Source of the DNA: Diplodia intermedia
Lineage: Eukaryota; Ascomycota; Dothideomycetes; Botryosphaeriales; Botryosphaeriaceae
Length of the DNA: 53,279 nucleotides
Assembly (NCBI GenBank): GCA_021495925.1
Contig: JAKEKT010000151.1
Span: 1 to 53,279, forward strand
Direction: 5' to 3'
Below the pieces are notes generated by a model. It was not told where the DNA came from and searched no databases. It worked only from the letters and a program-made list of their open reading frames with translations. Made by a program: the position numbers and the translations under genes. Shown in pieces: positions 40,699-53,248 of the stretch (the first letter of the stretch is position 1; the number at the start of each line of letters is the position of its first letter).

Positions 40699-42784
40699 AT
40701 GGCACCAGACGACGGCGCCCCGTTCTCGCGAGGCGCGCGCCCGGCCTTCAGTTCGAGCGGGACGGCGCCGCCGCCGTCGACGCTACTATTCGTCGATGTC
40801 ACAGCCCCTAAAAGCCGTCAGGAGAGACGCGAGATGCGCGCCCAGGTCTCGTTCGCCACCCACGAAGCCAGGCGCCGCCGGACTCTGCAGGGCCGCAAAC
40901 CCGAGAAAAAGAAAGGCAAAAAGCGTGCAGACCATCCCGCCGAATCATCTGCGCTTGCTCGGATCCACAATGCGCAAAGCCCGCTGCAGGGCGCGAGTGT
41001 GACGGCTGCAGATCCATTCAACTCCCTTCCCGTTGGGACCTTCGCGGGCATGCATGACATCTTCACCTACTGTAAGGCCACATCATACATGTCGTGGCTT
41101 CCTGGGTAGCTGACGCAGCCTCAGATTTCGACAACTATCCTGGCGCCCCTCCACTCACCGATGGTACGTATTACGCCGGCTCCACCAAGGAATCGACACC
41201 AAGCTGATCCCAAGCAAAAAGACAAATTCATCCGGAGTCGGAACAAAGACCAGACCATCGTCACAAGACGCAGCAACACGCTCTGGAACGTCATGGCCTC
41301 GGACGAAACCTGCCTCCTGGTCTTCCTCGCCGAAGTGGCCCGTCTGCGCGAGGTCATCAGCCCGTGTCCGCGATGGCGGATAAGCCACTGGGCCATCCGC
41401 CAAAAAGCCCTCCAGTCCATCAGAGAGAACCTGCCGTCCCGCGGCTCGTCGGGGAAGCAATGGCACCAAGTCTCGGACGCCTTCGTCTACGCAATCGGAG
41501 CCCTGGGCTCCTCGGCCGTGCGCAGCATCCATCCCTCCTCCCTTCAACCCACCGCTAACCACGCTTTTTCAGACCATGTTCACCGACAAGCCCGCCGCCC
41601 TCCACCACCTCGCCGCCGTGCGCGAGCTCGTCCGGCTCAAAGGCGGCATCGCCACCTTCGACCGCTTCGCCCGCCGCGCCGTCGTCTGGTGCGAACTGCA
41701 CGTCTGCGCCGCGTACCAGCTCTCGCCCACCATCGCCCCCCGTCCCGCTCCACCCCCTCCTCCTCCTCACGCGAACACGACCACCTGGCCATCATCGTCG
41801 TCGTTCCCGCCCGCCTTCCTCCCCACCGTCGCCGCCGCCAACGCCCGCACCCTCGCCCACCTCGACGGCTCTCCCGACTCTTTCTTCAACGTCCATGGTT
41901 CTTCGTCTCCTTCTTCTCCTTCTTCCTCCCCCCTCGCCCCCATCCTCCACGCCCTCACCCTCGTCAGCATCTCCACCACCGCCGTCTGGCAACCCCACTT
42001 CCACCCCTCGCCCCCGGCCCGCGACGCCGCCGCCGCCGTCCTCGACCACGCCGCGCACGCCCTGCTAGTTCAACTAGCGGCGCTCGATGGCGATGACGAC
42101 GACGAAGGCAACCGTAGCAGCAGCAGAGTCGGCGAAATCGAGGACGAGGACGACGAGGATGGTGGTGGTGGTGGTGGTCGTGATGATGATGACGGCAGTA
42201 GCGGCAGTAGCGGCAGTAAGGGAAACAACCGGCTGCCGCCCCTCTACACCGCCGTCCTCCTGCACGCCGCACACGTCTACCTCTGGGCCGCCCTGAGCGA
42301 CCTCCCCGCCGCCGCGTGGATGAACGTCGTTTTCATCGAGCGGCTGCGGGCCGCGCTGCTGCGGTTCCGCGCGGGCGCGGTGCTGGCGGACGACGACGAC
42401 GACGACGACGACGACGAAGAGGAAGAACAAGCGGAGTGGAGGCGCGGGACGAGCGAGGATGTGGGGTCGAGGTCGAGGGGGAAGCAGCGCCGGCGCCGGC
42501 AACAGCAGCGGGGATCGTCGTTGTTGTCGTTGTCGCGCGGCGGCCTGCTGTGGGCGCTGGTCGTCGGCTGGTTCGCGGCGGAGAGGACGGGGGCGGCGGC
42601 GAAGGGGCTGGCGGCCTGGTTCGAAGACGGCATCGAGGAGTTGCTCTGCGGCGGCGACGGCGATGTGGAGCGCGCGGCGGGCCCGGTGGCGGATTTCCCC
42701 GGCACCGACGCCTTCACGAGGGGCTGGCACTGCTTGTTGCTGCGCGAGAGGTTTCGCGCGTGGCGCTGTCGGCGGTGGCCTTGA
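40699..42784 (+). CDS. Fungal-specific transcription-factor-like protein without a Zn2Cys6 cluster
   Basis: Member of the large fungal group that keeps the C-terminal 'fungal transcription factor' helical domain but has no zinc cluster. Exons 40699-41071, 41125-41163, about 41249-41517, 41573-42784, giving about 630 aa. The boundaries of the second intron are uncertain (41164-41248 keeps frame; 41168-41236 is an alternative). The N-terminus has the basic 'RREMRAQVSFATHEARRRR' segment typical of the group, followed by 'DPFNSLPVGTFAGMHDI'. The domain shows 'MASDETCLLVFLAEVARLRE', 'LHHLAAVRELVRLKGGI' and 'LLWALVVGWFAAE'. Two acidic/Gly-rich insertions (Asp/Gly around 42090-42220 and a nine-Asp run near 42388) are encoded by trinucleotide repeats. 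The target genes are unknown. Confidence 0.75.
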
Positions 42785-44146
42785 ATGTTTGGCTGGCTGT
42801 TTGGGTGACTGGGTGACTGGGCTGATGATGAGGACGACGACGACGACGATGACGAACGCCATGTATGTATGTTCGACGTACGCGGGCGGTTGATGCAGAC
42901 CTCCTCACCGAACTGGGTCCTACAGCTCTGGGGAATGGCAAACACGCAGAAGACCGTCGTCGATGCTACCATCGCGTACCCCCCGCCTTGCGGAACGGCT
43001 GAGGAGGGGAGGGCGTCGGGCGTGTGCGGGAGGTGAGCCGGGCTCCGTGGATCTACATCAGTGACTTCCAGGCCGAGCTCCTTTGAATCATCATACCGCC
43101 GTCTTTCGACCGGACCGACAAGGGCTTCACCGAGGGCTTCTTCGTCCTGCTGCTGTGGGATTTCGCCCGACAGGCGCTGCAGGACTGGCTCTACTACCTG
43201 CTCGCCACCATGACGGACAACATCTCCGAACTCAGCCGGCTGTCGGGCCACGAGGGCTGCGCGCAGGCCATCGGCTTCGGGCTGAACACGCGGCAGTGGA
43301 AGGGAGGGAGGGAGGGTCCCGTTGGCGGTGAGCACGATTCTGCTAGGTAAGTTGTATGTATGTACTTCGCGCCTGTTGATTGCGGTTTGTCTTGTTGACC
43401 AAGGCCTACCAGGGCTCGCTGTGTTTCATACTGGGCTTGCTGTCAAATATCACGTGCCTGTCGAGACTGACAAGTTGATGAGGAGGCCGTTGTAGCAGCA
43501 GGGACGGTTCAACCCGAGGAGCGAGAGAAGTTTGTGGTGGGACGGTCTGGTGTGGGGAGGGATGCGCTCTTTAATCAAGCGCCAACTTTTCAATGTATGC
43601 ATGTTTCTCGAATAGCTAGTTGCAGTGTTGGCGTAGAGCTTCCCCCGCAATTAAGACAGGATCGTCGGGCTAGTGCATGGTGACCAAGTGGGCCTCCCCG
43701 CCGTAAGGGTGCCCGGAGGACGGCAGCGGCCGCAGCACGTCAGCCTCAAGAATGGATATATACCCGCCTCTTCTTACGCCAAACGAAAGCATACAACCGG
43801 GCGTCACAAGCGGCCTCGACGCGATAAGAGAAGAAGCAGCATCCTCGGCATTCCGCCTCTCCAAATGGCGCGGCCACGACTAGCCTCGGACAGGGCGGCG
43901 CAGCTTAGACGCAAAGCGGAAAGTCGACGCGATGACGAGCTACACGCCGGCGCACGACACCGCTTCCGTGAAAGGTTCTGACTCGCCTCGAATACGCACG
44001 CACTGTGCCGCGTGGTGTTGCAGCAGCCGCACGACAACTCGGCAATCTGCGCCCAGTAGCACGCCATTGGCGCCGGCCGTTGTACAGAGTCAGTCGCCGC
44101 CTCTCTTCCGCCGTTCTCTTAATCCGCTTGAGCCGCAGTCGCAGCC
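42785..44146. other. Intergenic with transporter remnant and permease promoter
   Basis: About 1.4 kb. The left part carries a remnant of a membrane transporter (43087-43494, listed separately). The stretch 43495-44146 leads into the amino acid permease, with a TATATA element at 43756-43761 about 390 bp before its ATG. No other gene is supported. Confidence 0.5.
43087..43494 (+). pseudogene. Remnant of an UNC93-like/MFS (DUF895-type) transporter
   Basis: One frame from 43087 encodes a hydrophobic, protein-like stretch: 'GFTEGFFVLLLWDFARQALQ', then 'DWLYYLLATMTDNISELSRL', then 'GHEGCAQAIGFGLNT'. The pattern of aromatic and small residues resembles the late helices of fungal UNC93-like proteins ('...DAmWQtyxYWlmGalsN...laxfaGfYKgiQSaGaa'). 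The frame is closed upstream by a stop at 43084 and runs into low-complexity sequence downstream. A later frame ('AVKYHVPVETDKLMRRPL', stop at 43492-43494) resembles a transporter C-terminal tail but is out of phase with an obvious GTAAGT..AG intron at 43347. I read it as a truncated, broken copy. Confidence 0.42.
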
Positions 44147-46125
44147 ATGAGCCGGGAGTACGACGACGACGACGAAGACGACCACGACGCCCGCTCGCCC
44201 CTCCTGGCTCAGGGCTCCGCAGCAGCAGCAGCAGCATCGTCAACCATGGAGGCCGCCGACGCGAGCACCAAGGCGTACGGCGCCGTGGACGTCCACTCGC
44301 AATATCACGCCGCCGCCGCCGACAACGACAACAACAGCAACAGCAACGACAGCCACTCGCCGGCCGCGCGGGACGACCAGCACGGCGACCTGCTCACGTC
44401 CAACGAGCAGCGGGACCTGCAGCGCGGGCTGCACCAGCGGCACGTCAGCCTGATCGCCCTGGCGGGCGCCATCGGGACGGGCCTGTTCCTCGGGCTGGGC
44501 GGCTCCATCCAGACGGGCGGCCCCCTCGGCGCCCTGCTCGGCTATGCCACCGTCGGCCTGGTCGTGTGCGCCGTGCAGTTCGCCCTGGGCGAGGTCACCG
44601 CCCTGCTGCCCGTCACCGGCTCGTTTGTGCGCCACGCCGAGTTCCTCGTGGATCCCGCCCTGGGCTTCGCCATTGGATACAACATTGTCTATGGCAACTG
44701 GCTGTCCATCCCCGCCGAGATCTCGGCCATCTGCGTGCTCTTCCAGTTCTGGACCGACCTCAACAGCGCCGTGTGGATCGTCATGATCATCGTGCTGACC
44801 TTCGTCGTCGGCATGTCGCTGATCCGCGTCTACGGCGAGGTCGAGTTCTTCTTCGCCGTGCTCAAGATCCTGCTCATCGTCTTCCTCATCATCCTCGGCC
44901 TGGTCATCAACCTGGGCGGCGTGCCCGGCGTCCCGCGGCTGGGCTTCCACTACTGGAAAACCCCCGGCCCGTTCGTCGAGTACGTCGGCACGGGCAGCTG
45001 GGGCAAGTTCCTGGGCTACTGGGCCGTCATGAGCAACGCCGTCTTCTCCTTCGCCGGCGTCGAGAGCGTGGCCATGGCCGCGGCCGAGACGCGCAACCCG
45101 CGCCGCGCCATCCCCAACGCCTGCAAGCGCGTCTTCGCCCGCGTCTCGCTCTTCTACATCCTGGCCGTGCTCATCGTCGGCATGCTGGTGGCCAGCGACG
45201 ACGAGCGGCTGTCGGACTCGTCGGGGACGGCGGCGCAGAGCCCGTTCGTCATCGCCGCCAGCGGCGCCGGCATCCGCGCCATCCCGTCCGTCGTCAACGC
45301 CGTCGTCATCACCTCGGCCTGGTCGTCGTCCAACCAGGCGCTGCTGTCGGGCACCCGCGTGCTGTACGGGCTCGCGCTCAAGCGGCAGGCGCCCGCCGTG
45401 TTCCTGCGCACCACCAGCTGGGGCGTGCCGTACGTCTGCGTCCTGCTGCAGACGGCCTTTATGTTTTTGGCTTTCATGAGCTTGTCCAGCGGCGCGCTGA
45501 CGGTGTTTTACTGGTTCCTCGACCTCACCGCGTGCGGCGTGCTGATCAGCTGGATCACCATCCTCGTCAACCACCAGCGCCTCATCTTGGCCATGCGGAA
45601 GCAGGGCCTGCCCTTGGCTTCTCTTCCATGGCATAACAGCTGGACGAGTAAGTGGAGAATGAGAATGGGAAAATGAGAAGATGCTGGCTGCTGACTACTC
45701 ACACACAGCCTTGTCGACCCCCGTCGCCCTCGTCTTCTGCGTCGTCATCCTCTTCACCGCCGGCTTCGCCGTCTTCACCCGCGGCAACTGGTCGCCCAGC
45801 TCCTTTGTGTCTTCGTATCTGTAAGTTTTTTTTTTCTTTTTCTCCCTATTCCTCCCCTCCCCACCGCCATTGACAACATCGTCTCTCTCTCTTCTCTCTC
45901 TTTTCGATCGATCAGAAAAGTTGATTTGTGATGCGCAAAACAAACAGCGACATCCCGCTGGTGATCGCCGCGTACCTGATCTGGAAGTTCGTCAAGAAAA
46001 CAAGGATCGTCCCGCTGTCCGACATCCCGCTGCGCGAGGCGCTGGCCGACGTCGACCGTTTCCCGGAGATGCCCGAGCCGGAACGCAAGGGGTGGAGCAG
46101 GGCGTTGAATATACTTTGGGATTGA
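44147..46125 (+). CDS. Amino acid permease (YAT family)
   Basis: Proton-coupled amino acid importer of the fungal YAT/APC family at the plasma membrane, 596 aa. Three exons: 44147-45647, 45709-45820, 45948-46125. The cytoplasmic N-terminus (about 95 residues) is Asp/Ala/Ser-rich with poly-Ala. The transport core begins at 'LQRGLHQRHVSLIALAGAIG', with the family signature 'GTGLFLGLG' in helix 1. It continues with 'YNWLSIPAE'-like helix 3 sequence, 'FSFAGVESVAMAAAETRNPR' in helix 6-7 and 'SSNQALLSGTRVLYGLA' in helix 8. Twelve membrane segments are expected. The last two helices span the two small introns, and skipping the first would add the stray tail 'KWRMRMGK'. Substrate range (general or dicarboxylic) is not determinable by eye. 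Confidence 0.92.
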
Positions 46126-48462
46126 GAGCCGAGTCTACTAGACGGTGGGTGGTTGGTTGGTGTATTTGGATGGGGTAGAGTTGGGTAGAGTAGAGTAGAA
46201 TAGAATATTTGGCGATGATCGCAAGAGGAAATAGAATTAGAGGGTTTTGAGATTAATACAGAGAAGAAGAAGAAAAACACGGAGGAAAAAAGAGAAAGAA
46301 GTGTTCACTACCGCTGCTACTACTACTAAAGAAATTCGAGGTTGAAGTAGATGAGGTGGTGTGATGTTGCAATATACGCAGAATAGCTTAGTCAGCGAGG
46401 AGCAGGGTATATAGGCGGCCCCCGGGTCACCTCCCCTCCGCTCTTCATGCCAATACAACAACTTCTCACCAAACACCTCAAATTGCAACATGTGAGGTTG
46501 GAGAGGGCGTAGGAGGGGACGGGGAGGAGGCGGTGGTGGGCGATGCCCTTGAGGGGTGATTGTTAGTGTGGTGTACGTGTTTCTGTCTTGAATTTTTATT
46601 TTTATAATCTCTTTTTTTTGTTAGTGGTGGTGGTGGTGGTGGTGGTGGTGGTGTCGGCGGCGCCACTGTTGCGGTTCTACGGCATTGTTTGTTCTGGAAA
46701 ACGAATCGAAGGAAGCTCTGACCAGAAGCTACGATGCTCGCTCGCTCCACCAACACCAGCGTCGTCGTAGGCGGCGGTGAAGGAGTACTGGTCGTTTGTG
46801 GCTTGCAGGAAGGAAGGAAGCGCACGGCCCACTCTGTACTACCTACCACCACCGTGGCTTGACCCACTCTCCACTCTCCGGATCCTACCATGAAGGATTT
46901 CGAGGCTGCCTTTGCGAACGGTAATTGATCTTCAGGGACTCTGATGAAATGATGCCTCGGTTGCACGAGGAAGACTTTATGAGACGTTGGCTTTTTCTTG
47001 GCTTGTTGGCCCTCGCCCACACCAACTCCATGAGGCGGTTCAACGGATGCGTAAAATGTCAAGTACCAGCACTACGGCAGGATGCTACTTTCCGAGCCCC
47101 AAGGTCGGGGAGCTGGAGAATGCATGGATTGTTCCGTGTAGGAGCCATCCTCCACACAGCTAGCACGACATAAAACACACGCGTTTGACCAACGACGGAA
47201 GAGAAACACGGCAACCCTCAAATCGGGAAAAGACTTTCGTAGGTATGTAGCGCCGCCCTGCCATGACGACGACGAGCCCGTGGCGCATCGGTGATGCCGC
47301 CGCCGCCGCCACCACGACGTTTTTGACAGCGACAAGTCGCCCCACCAGATGGTCTCACTCATCGGACCGCGACGGAGAGGAGGCGAGGCGTGGGCGGGCG
47401 GGCCGCAGCAGTTGACGGCTTTCGCTCGCTCTTCCCGGGGATGTGGGTAGTGGTCGTCTACGCGAGGTGTGTGTGGAGTATATCGTGTATCATCGTGAGA
47501 TGGGCCACACAACGAAAAACCCGTCCTATAGGGACCCGTCCCGGGCTTCGTTGTGTGTGTGTGTGGCCAATTGGAAAAAGCAATTGCGGTCGCCGCCACG
47601 ATCCCACCTTCTAGACCGGATCAACTGCAGATCACACCACGAGAGTCGATCACGGCCGATGTTCCCCCCCCCAAATACTAATCCAAACCATCAGTCACGG
47701 GAAATGGAATTGCTTCACGAGCCCCCCCCTTCCCCCCCGTGTTTGAGGCCGAGCTGCGAATCAACGCCGAAAGTGCTCCATCGACGATGGGCCGGTGCGG
47801 GTTTGACCGTGTCCGTCGCGGATGAAGTAATGGCATTGGGGCTGGTCTTTTACCTGCAGCAGGCTGCCCGCAGCCGTAGATTGACCCTGCGGGTCCGCCG
47901 TCCGATTGGAATTCCCCCGCCGCCGTCGTCGTCGCCCGAAGATCTGTTGTTGCAGTTGCCGGTGGACAGCGCCGGTGATGGACAAAAACGGTTGACCGGC
48001 CCTCGGCTTTCGAATGGTGGGCGAGGCTCACTAGTAGTAGAGTAATCAGCGAAAGCGCTAATAACGACGACAGGGTCCAAGAGCGGCGGCGGCGGTCCCC
48101 GTCGGCGTTCGCGACGGATGAGAAGGCAAGCATTGGCCAAGACGGCAGGGAAGGGGGGTGCGGAGAATTGCGGCGTTTCAACCGCAAGCGCGGGGCAGCC
48201 CGCGGTGCCCAATCGCGCAAAGGACGGGCCGGTGCACTTGGCTCTGCCGCATACCTACTAGTACGCAACTTCACCGTTCTACACCGTGTACAGCACTTAG
48301 GGGGGGCGCAACCGTGTGCGGTCGGCCTGCACGCCGTTGGAGAGGTCATCATTTCCGCATTCATTCGTGGACGAGGCCGCTATCTGGTGATTGGTATCGT
48401 CAAGCGCTGGCGGCAGCGGGAGAAAGCACAAGATCCTTTTCCTCCTCCTCCTCTTCCCCCCT
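46126..48462. other. 2.3-kb intergenic region, no supported gene
   Basis: Lies between the convergent permease and hydrolase genes. It contains GTG/TGG trinucleotide runs (46624-46653), poly-purine and poly-pyrimidine tracts and several moderately long frames (minus 47678-48364, plus 47443-48045). None has codon bias, domain motifs or splice-linked extensions I can trust. A weakly hydrophobic stretch in the 47678-48364 frame is not enough to call a gene. Confidence 0.45.
46624..46653 (+). repeat. (GTG)n microsatellite
   Basis: About ten consecutive GTG/TGG units in non-coding DNA. Confidence 0.85.
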
Positions 48463-49277
48463 TCACCGCCTTTCCTGGCCGGCCTTGGCGGCGAACTCGA
48501 TGCCGTCGACGACCTCCTTGGGCTGGCTGAGGAAGGGCGAGTGCGAGCCGACCGAGGTGTAGGAGACGGCCTTGTCGCCCAGCGCCTTGGCCATGGCCTG
48601 CTGGATGGGCAGCGGCAGCGCCTGGTCGGCCTCGCAGTAGAAGTACATGCACTCAATCTCGTGCCACGGCTCGTACGTGACCTCGTCGGTGAAGATGCGC
48701 GCCGACTGGTGCTTCAGCTTGCCGACCGCCTTCTTCTGGCCCTCGGCCTCGACGTCGTGGTAGAAGATCTGCTCGGGCGTGTCGGCGTGGCAGTAGTCGC
48801 CCTGGGGTCCCGTTAGCATCCGACCTGTCCCTCTCTCTCTTCTCCCGTCCACCGGCAAACACTCACGTCCATCTTCATCCACGGCAGGAACTGGCCGCCG
48901 AGCATGGCCTTGATGGTGGCGCCCTTGGGCGCGACGAAGGCGGACAGGTAGACGAGCATGATGACGCCGCCCTTCTTGCCCGCCTTCTGGCGCTGCTGGA
49001 AGCCGAGGCCCTCGACCGAGTTCTGGCCCACGAGCCCGCCGTACGAGTGCACGACGAGGACAATCTCCTTGGCCTCGTCGGCCAGGCGCTCGAGCGTGGC
49101 GCGCACGGCGGCGGCGTCGTCGGCCAGGCCCTTGGTGGGAGGCTCGGCGCCCACCGACGGGTAGGCCACGGCCTCGGTGGCCCAGCCGCGCTGGTGCAGC
49201 TGCTCGCGCACGATGTCGTAGCAGTCGGGCGTGTGCCAGGCGCCGGGGGCGAAGACGAGGGTCGGCTTGGTGGACAT
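48463..49277 (-). CDS. Alpha/beta hydrolase (AB_hydrolase_6 type)
   Basis: Small cytosolic serine hydrolase or esterase, 249 aa; complement of 48867-49277 and 48463-48801 (65-nt intron, phase 0). The fold opens with 'TLVFAPGAWHTPDCYDIV', the oxyanion-hole/His-Gly-like strand of this group. The nucleophile is Ser in 'LVVHSYGGLVG' (about residue 97). The acid is probably Asp in 'YCEADQALPLPIQQAM', and the histidine lies in 'SVGSHSPFLSQPKEV'. It resembles plant methylesterase-like and bacterial 'alpha/beta fold' hydrolases widespread in fungi; the substrate is unknown. The ATG at 49277 begins directly before the first beta strand, as is usual. Confidence 0.88.
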
Positions 49278-50150
49278 GGTGGATCGATCGGTTCGGCGTC
49301 TGCTGGGGGAGGGAAGTGGTGACTGAGGCAGCCGGGCCAGGGCGGGCGCCGCCGCGTTGTATTATATGGGGTCCATGGTGGAGGGCTCGTCGGCAGAAGG
49401 ACGCTATCCGCACGCCTGCTGCCCCTCATCCGACGCGGGGGTTGAGAGGTCGGTCGACGCCGTCACGTTTGGCCGGTCTGCGGCGAGTCAGGGGCGGCGG
49501 CACCGTCGTTTCCCCTGGTGCTGAGGAGGTGAGCAGCTTGGCGGAGGGCGCGCGGACTAGGGCAGCAGCAATTTGGGGCCACTTTCCCACGTGGCCACAT
49601 ATTACCTTGCCGCCGCGCGGGCACCCAAGCGCGTGCATCGTGCGCCATGCGCGATTCCGACGCGGCGGGCAGGGACCGCGGGCGCAAGCTTATTCTGCTG
49701 CAGCCGCGCCACGGCCTGCCATCTGTCGGCCGTTAGCCGCGCCCAACTCGGCCGCGACAGCCAACGGGCGCCAGTGCCCTGACAGCCCGCCATGCGCCGC
49801 TCCTTGCTGCTTTGGGGCGGGTAGCGCCGGTCGCGGCGACGAGCCGAGCGCAGCGCCCGGACGGTACGGCTCTTCTCCGCTGCTATCGGGTGCCGGCACA
49901 CCAGCTCCTCAAACGCCGCCGCCCGCCTCTGCGCCACGGACGTTGTTCCGGCGACTCATGCGCCCACCCATGCCACCCCTGCCGCGGATCGACGCGGTGC
50001 CTGACGACAACCAGGTCGAGAAGCCTAGCGGTGCTCGTCTGGGAACGCGACGGCCCACCCCTTCCGCTCCAATTTTGCCTTCGCCATGCTTCCTCGGGCC
50101 TTCCGTGCGGCGCCGCTGCACTACTTGATGTGCCGCTGCCCCCAGCCTGC
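49278..50150. promoter_or_regulatory. Divergent promoter region, hydrolase / rhodopsin-like gene
   Basis: The 873 bp between head-to-head genes. It is GC-rich, with many open but non-coding-looking frames and no recognised elements beyond TATTATATGG at about 49359-49368 on the plus strand, whose reverse complement could serve the hydrolase about 85 bp away. Confidence 0.45.
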
Positions 50151-51731
50151 ATGCGAGCCTCCTCCAAGTCCCAACATGCTGTCATGCCGGCCGTGATACT
50201 CCTGCCCCGGATCGACCCCCAGGTCCCCGACAAGGGCCCACGGCTCGAGGCCACCACCACCGCCCTGCTCGTGCTGGCCACCTTCTTCGTCTTCCTGCGC
50301 TTCGCCGCCCGCTTCAAGCGCGGCCTCACCTACGGCCCCGATGACTGGCTCATGGTCGTCGCCCTGCTCTTCTGCTTCGGCGCCGGCGGCCTCAACTATG
50401 CCAGTGCGTTCTCCACCGCCGCCGCCTGCCCGCCCGCCTGGAACTGACGCTGCCGCAGTGATCTCCTGGGGTCTCGGTAGACACGCCGCAAACCTGGACC
50501 CGAACAACGTCGTCATGGTCCTGAAGGTGAGCAGCCGCTCGACCGCCGGCCCCGCGTGTCCGACCGCTGACCTCTGTAGCTCCTCGTGGCCTTCGAGTGC
50601 GTGTACTGTACCGGCGTCGGGCTGGTCAAGTTCTCGCTGCTGTTCATGTACGCGCGCATCTTCCCGCTCAAGGGCTTCCGCATGGGCGCCTACGTGCTGG
50701 GCTTCATCACCGCCGGCTGGGTCATCGCCATCAACTGCGTCAGCATCTTCCAGTGCCACCCGATCAAGAAGGCCTGGTACCCGCTGATGGACGGCTCGTG
50801 CATCGACATCAAGGCCTCGTTCATCGGCAACGCCGTGCCCAACATCCTCACCGACGTCGCCATCCTCATCATGCCCGTCGCCCAGGTCTGGAAGCTGCAG
50901 GTCACCAGCGCCCAGCGCGCCTCGCTGGTCTTCATGTTCTTGCTGGGTGGATTGTCAGTCGCCCCACCCCAACCGCGTGCTCCTCCGCCCTAACATGCCT
51001 CCAGCGTGCTCTTCGCCAGCATCTACCGCTTCACCACCATCATGCAGTTCCAAACCACCGACACCACCTGTAAGACGTCTCCAATTGAAGCCCCAACGCC
51101 ACAGCGAGATTAACACGGGGAACAAGGGACCCTCGCCACGGCGTGCACCTGGTGCGTCGTCGAAGTCGCCTCGGGCATCATCAGCGCGTGCCTGCCGACG
51201 CTGCGGCCGCTGATGCGCATGGTGTCGTCGCAATTCGGCGGCAGCAGCCGCGGCCGCTCGGGCAAGGGCAACACGACGTCGGGCAACAACCCGTCGCGCA
51301 ACACGGAGCTCATCACCATCGGCGGCACGGGCGCCAAGCGCAGCCAGACGGGCGAGCGCCACTTCAAGCGGCTGGAGGACGCCTCGGTGACGGCCGTGGC
51401 CGGCCCGGGCAGCGACGACGGCAGCGCCGGCAGCGACAAGACCACCGGCGCCGGGCCTTACCCGCACCGTTACGGCAACAGCACCACGGTCATGGGCCGC
51501 AGCTCGCACTCGGACCACCTCCATCAGTACAGCGACGATGGCGTCGACGCCGGCAGCAGCCACGTCCGCGGCGACGGCTCGAGCGACCAGCTGCCGCTGA
51601 CGAGCATCGTCGTGACCAAGGACGTCTCGTGGTCGGAGCGCAACAACTCGGTCGCCTCCGAGTGGCCGGGTCCCGGCAGCGCGGGCAGCGCCAGCAGGAA
51701 TTACCAAGGCCATTATCCCGGCCAACATTGA
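50151..51731 (+). CDS. Rhodopsin-domain integral membrane protein (PTH11/SAT4-like)
   Basis: Seven-helix membrane protein of the fungal rhodopsin-fold family that includes PTH11-like receptors. Five exons: 50151-50403, 50459-50526, 50580-50953, 51005-51069, 51127-51731, encoding 454 aa; the ATG at 50184 would give 443. Helix 1 is 'TTALLVLATFFVFLRFAARF', followed by the family marker 'GPDDWLMVVAL'. Helix 4 region 'YCTGVGLVKFSLLFMYARIF', the extracellular Cys-containing 'IFQCHPIKKAWYP...GSCID', and 'TWCVVEVASGIISACLPTLRP' before the tail are all typical. No CFEM domain precedes it. The 160-residue cytoplasmic tail is Ser/Gly/Thr-rich. All four introns (51-57 nt) preserve phase. A receptor role is possible but unproven for most members. 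Confidence 0.88.
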
Positions 51732-53248
51732 TAGTGACGAGCAAGGCAACGCAAGAAAAAAAAAACATCGGGCGGGGGTGTGTACGGCGTTTCGCGGTCG
51801 GTGAATGGCGCAGCAAAAGGGAGGCAAAGCAAAAACGGCAAGAGAGGAAAAGCTCTTTTGTTTTGTATAGAGGACCGTGTATTTCAGAGATATCCCCTTC
51901 AGTTTCGTCTCGATTTTCGGCGAGGACAGGTAATGTAATCCGGATGGAAGATGCAGAAGAAGAGAACGAAATACATCTTTATTTCTACTACTACTGCTAC
52001 CACCGTTGCGTCTGACCGGTGTGACTTGGATTATGCCTGGTGCGTGATGGGTCTCGAAAAGCAAACTGATTGCAAAGGTCGAAAGAATAGGGTGCTTTCT
52101 CATTCCAACCCATCATCAGCAGCCTGGAATCTTTACTCATCCACCGGCAGTGGTGGGTGGCATCATCTCACACCACAACCACAAAACACAGCAGCATCAG
52201 CCGCCAGGATCTTTCCCACCTTCGACATGAAGTCGATCACTCATCCAACCCATCCCCCCTTTTTTCTTTGGCCGCGGAGATTCCGTTCCACGACGATCTC
52301 ATCTCGACCAATAGTCATCAGCCAGACAAATCAAAAAAAAAAGAAGAGCCGTTGTTATCCTTCCTCACCACCACCACTCTCACACTAAAAAATGCCGAAA
52401 CCGGACAAAAAACGAGCACAGAAGCCAACTATGGAACCGACCTCAGTGAATTCACCACGGGCCTCTCCCCCCGTCCCCCCGTCCCCCCGTCCCTCCGGCC
52501 GGCCGGGCGGGCGACCGCGGCGGCCGTTTTCTTCTTGGTGGCGTTCGCGTTCGCGCGTCCGAGCTTTTATCGTTATTATTGCCGGCGGGAATGACAATAT
52601 GACAATAGACATGACATGAACGCGGAGAAGAAGAGGCGAGGCGGTGATGTGCGGGTCCGATCGGTTGGTGAGAGGTGAGGAGGTCGTATCGCTGAGCCGA
52701 AGACGGGAAGCAGTGAAAACCCCCCCTGGGTCGGTCGCTCCTGCCAATAGCGGACCTCAGGCGAGCAGGGAATGAATGGAGAAGGGAGAACTACTACTGT
52801 ATGAATTTTTTTTGCCTGCCTGCCGCAGTGCAGGAGAGAGAGAAGAGCGTCGTCGTCATGGTGGCCGCCGTCGCCGCCGCCACCGCCACTACCGACGACG
52901 ACCACGACGAAGATCTAGACCGCATCATTGTCTCTCCCCCCCTTCTCTTCTTCTGACTTGGCGCTCCGGACGATTGAAAGTCCTTTTGTCCGGCCTACTT
53001 TTGTCCGCGCGCGCGTTACATTATTGTTACACCTCGACCGATGCGTAACGGAGCTGGAGGCCTCGTTTTTTTTCCCTTTCCCTTTTCGTTTGGTTTGGGC
53101 GAACCGAGTCAGGGAACAATTGCCCGAGAGACGAGATCCGATTGACTAGAGAAAGAGCTTGGGCCGGTTTTTTTCAGAGCCGATAGCGAACGGGCTGGAC
53201 CAGTCGGGCCGGCCGCCGCACATGCACTTGCGGCTCCCGGAACCGGAA

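Noticed and set aside
47678..48364. 228-codon minus-strand frame with a hydrophobic stretch
   Set aside because: No family resemblance, no coding-like codon bias and no splice extension. Several competing frames are equally open here.
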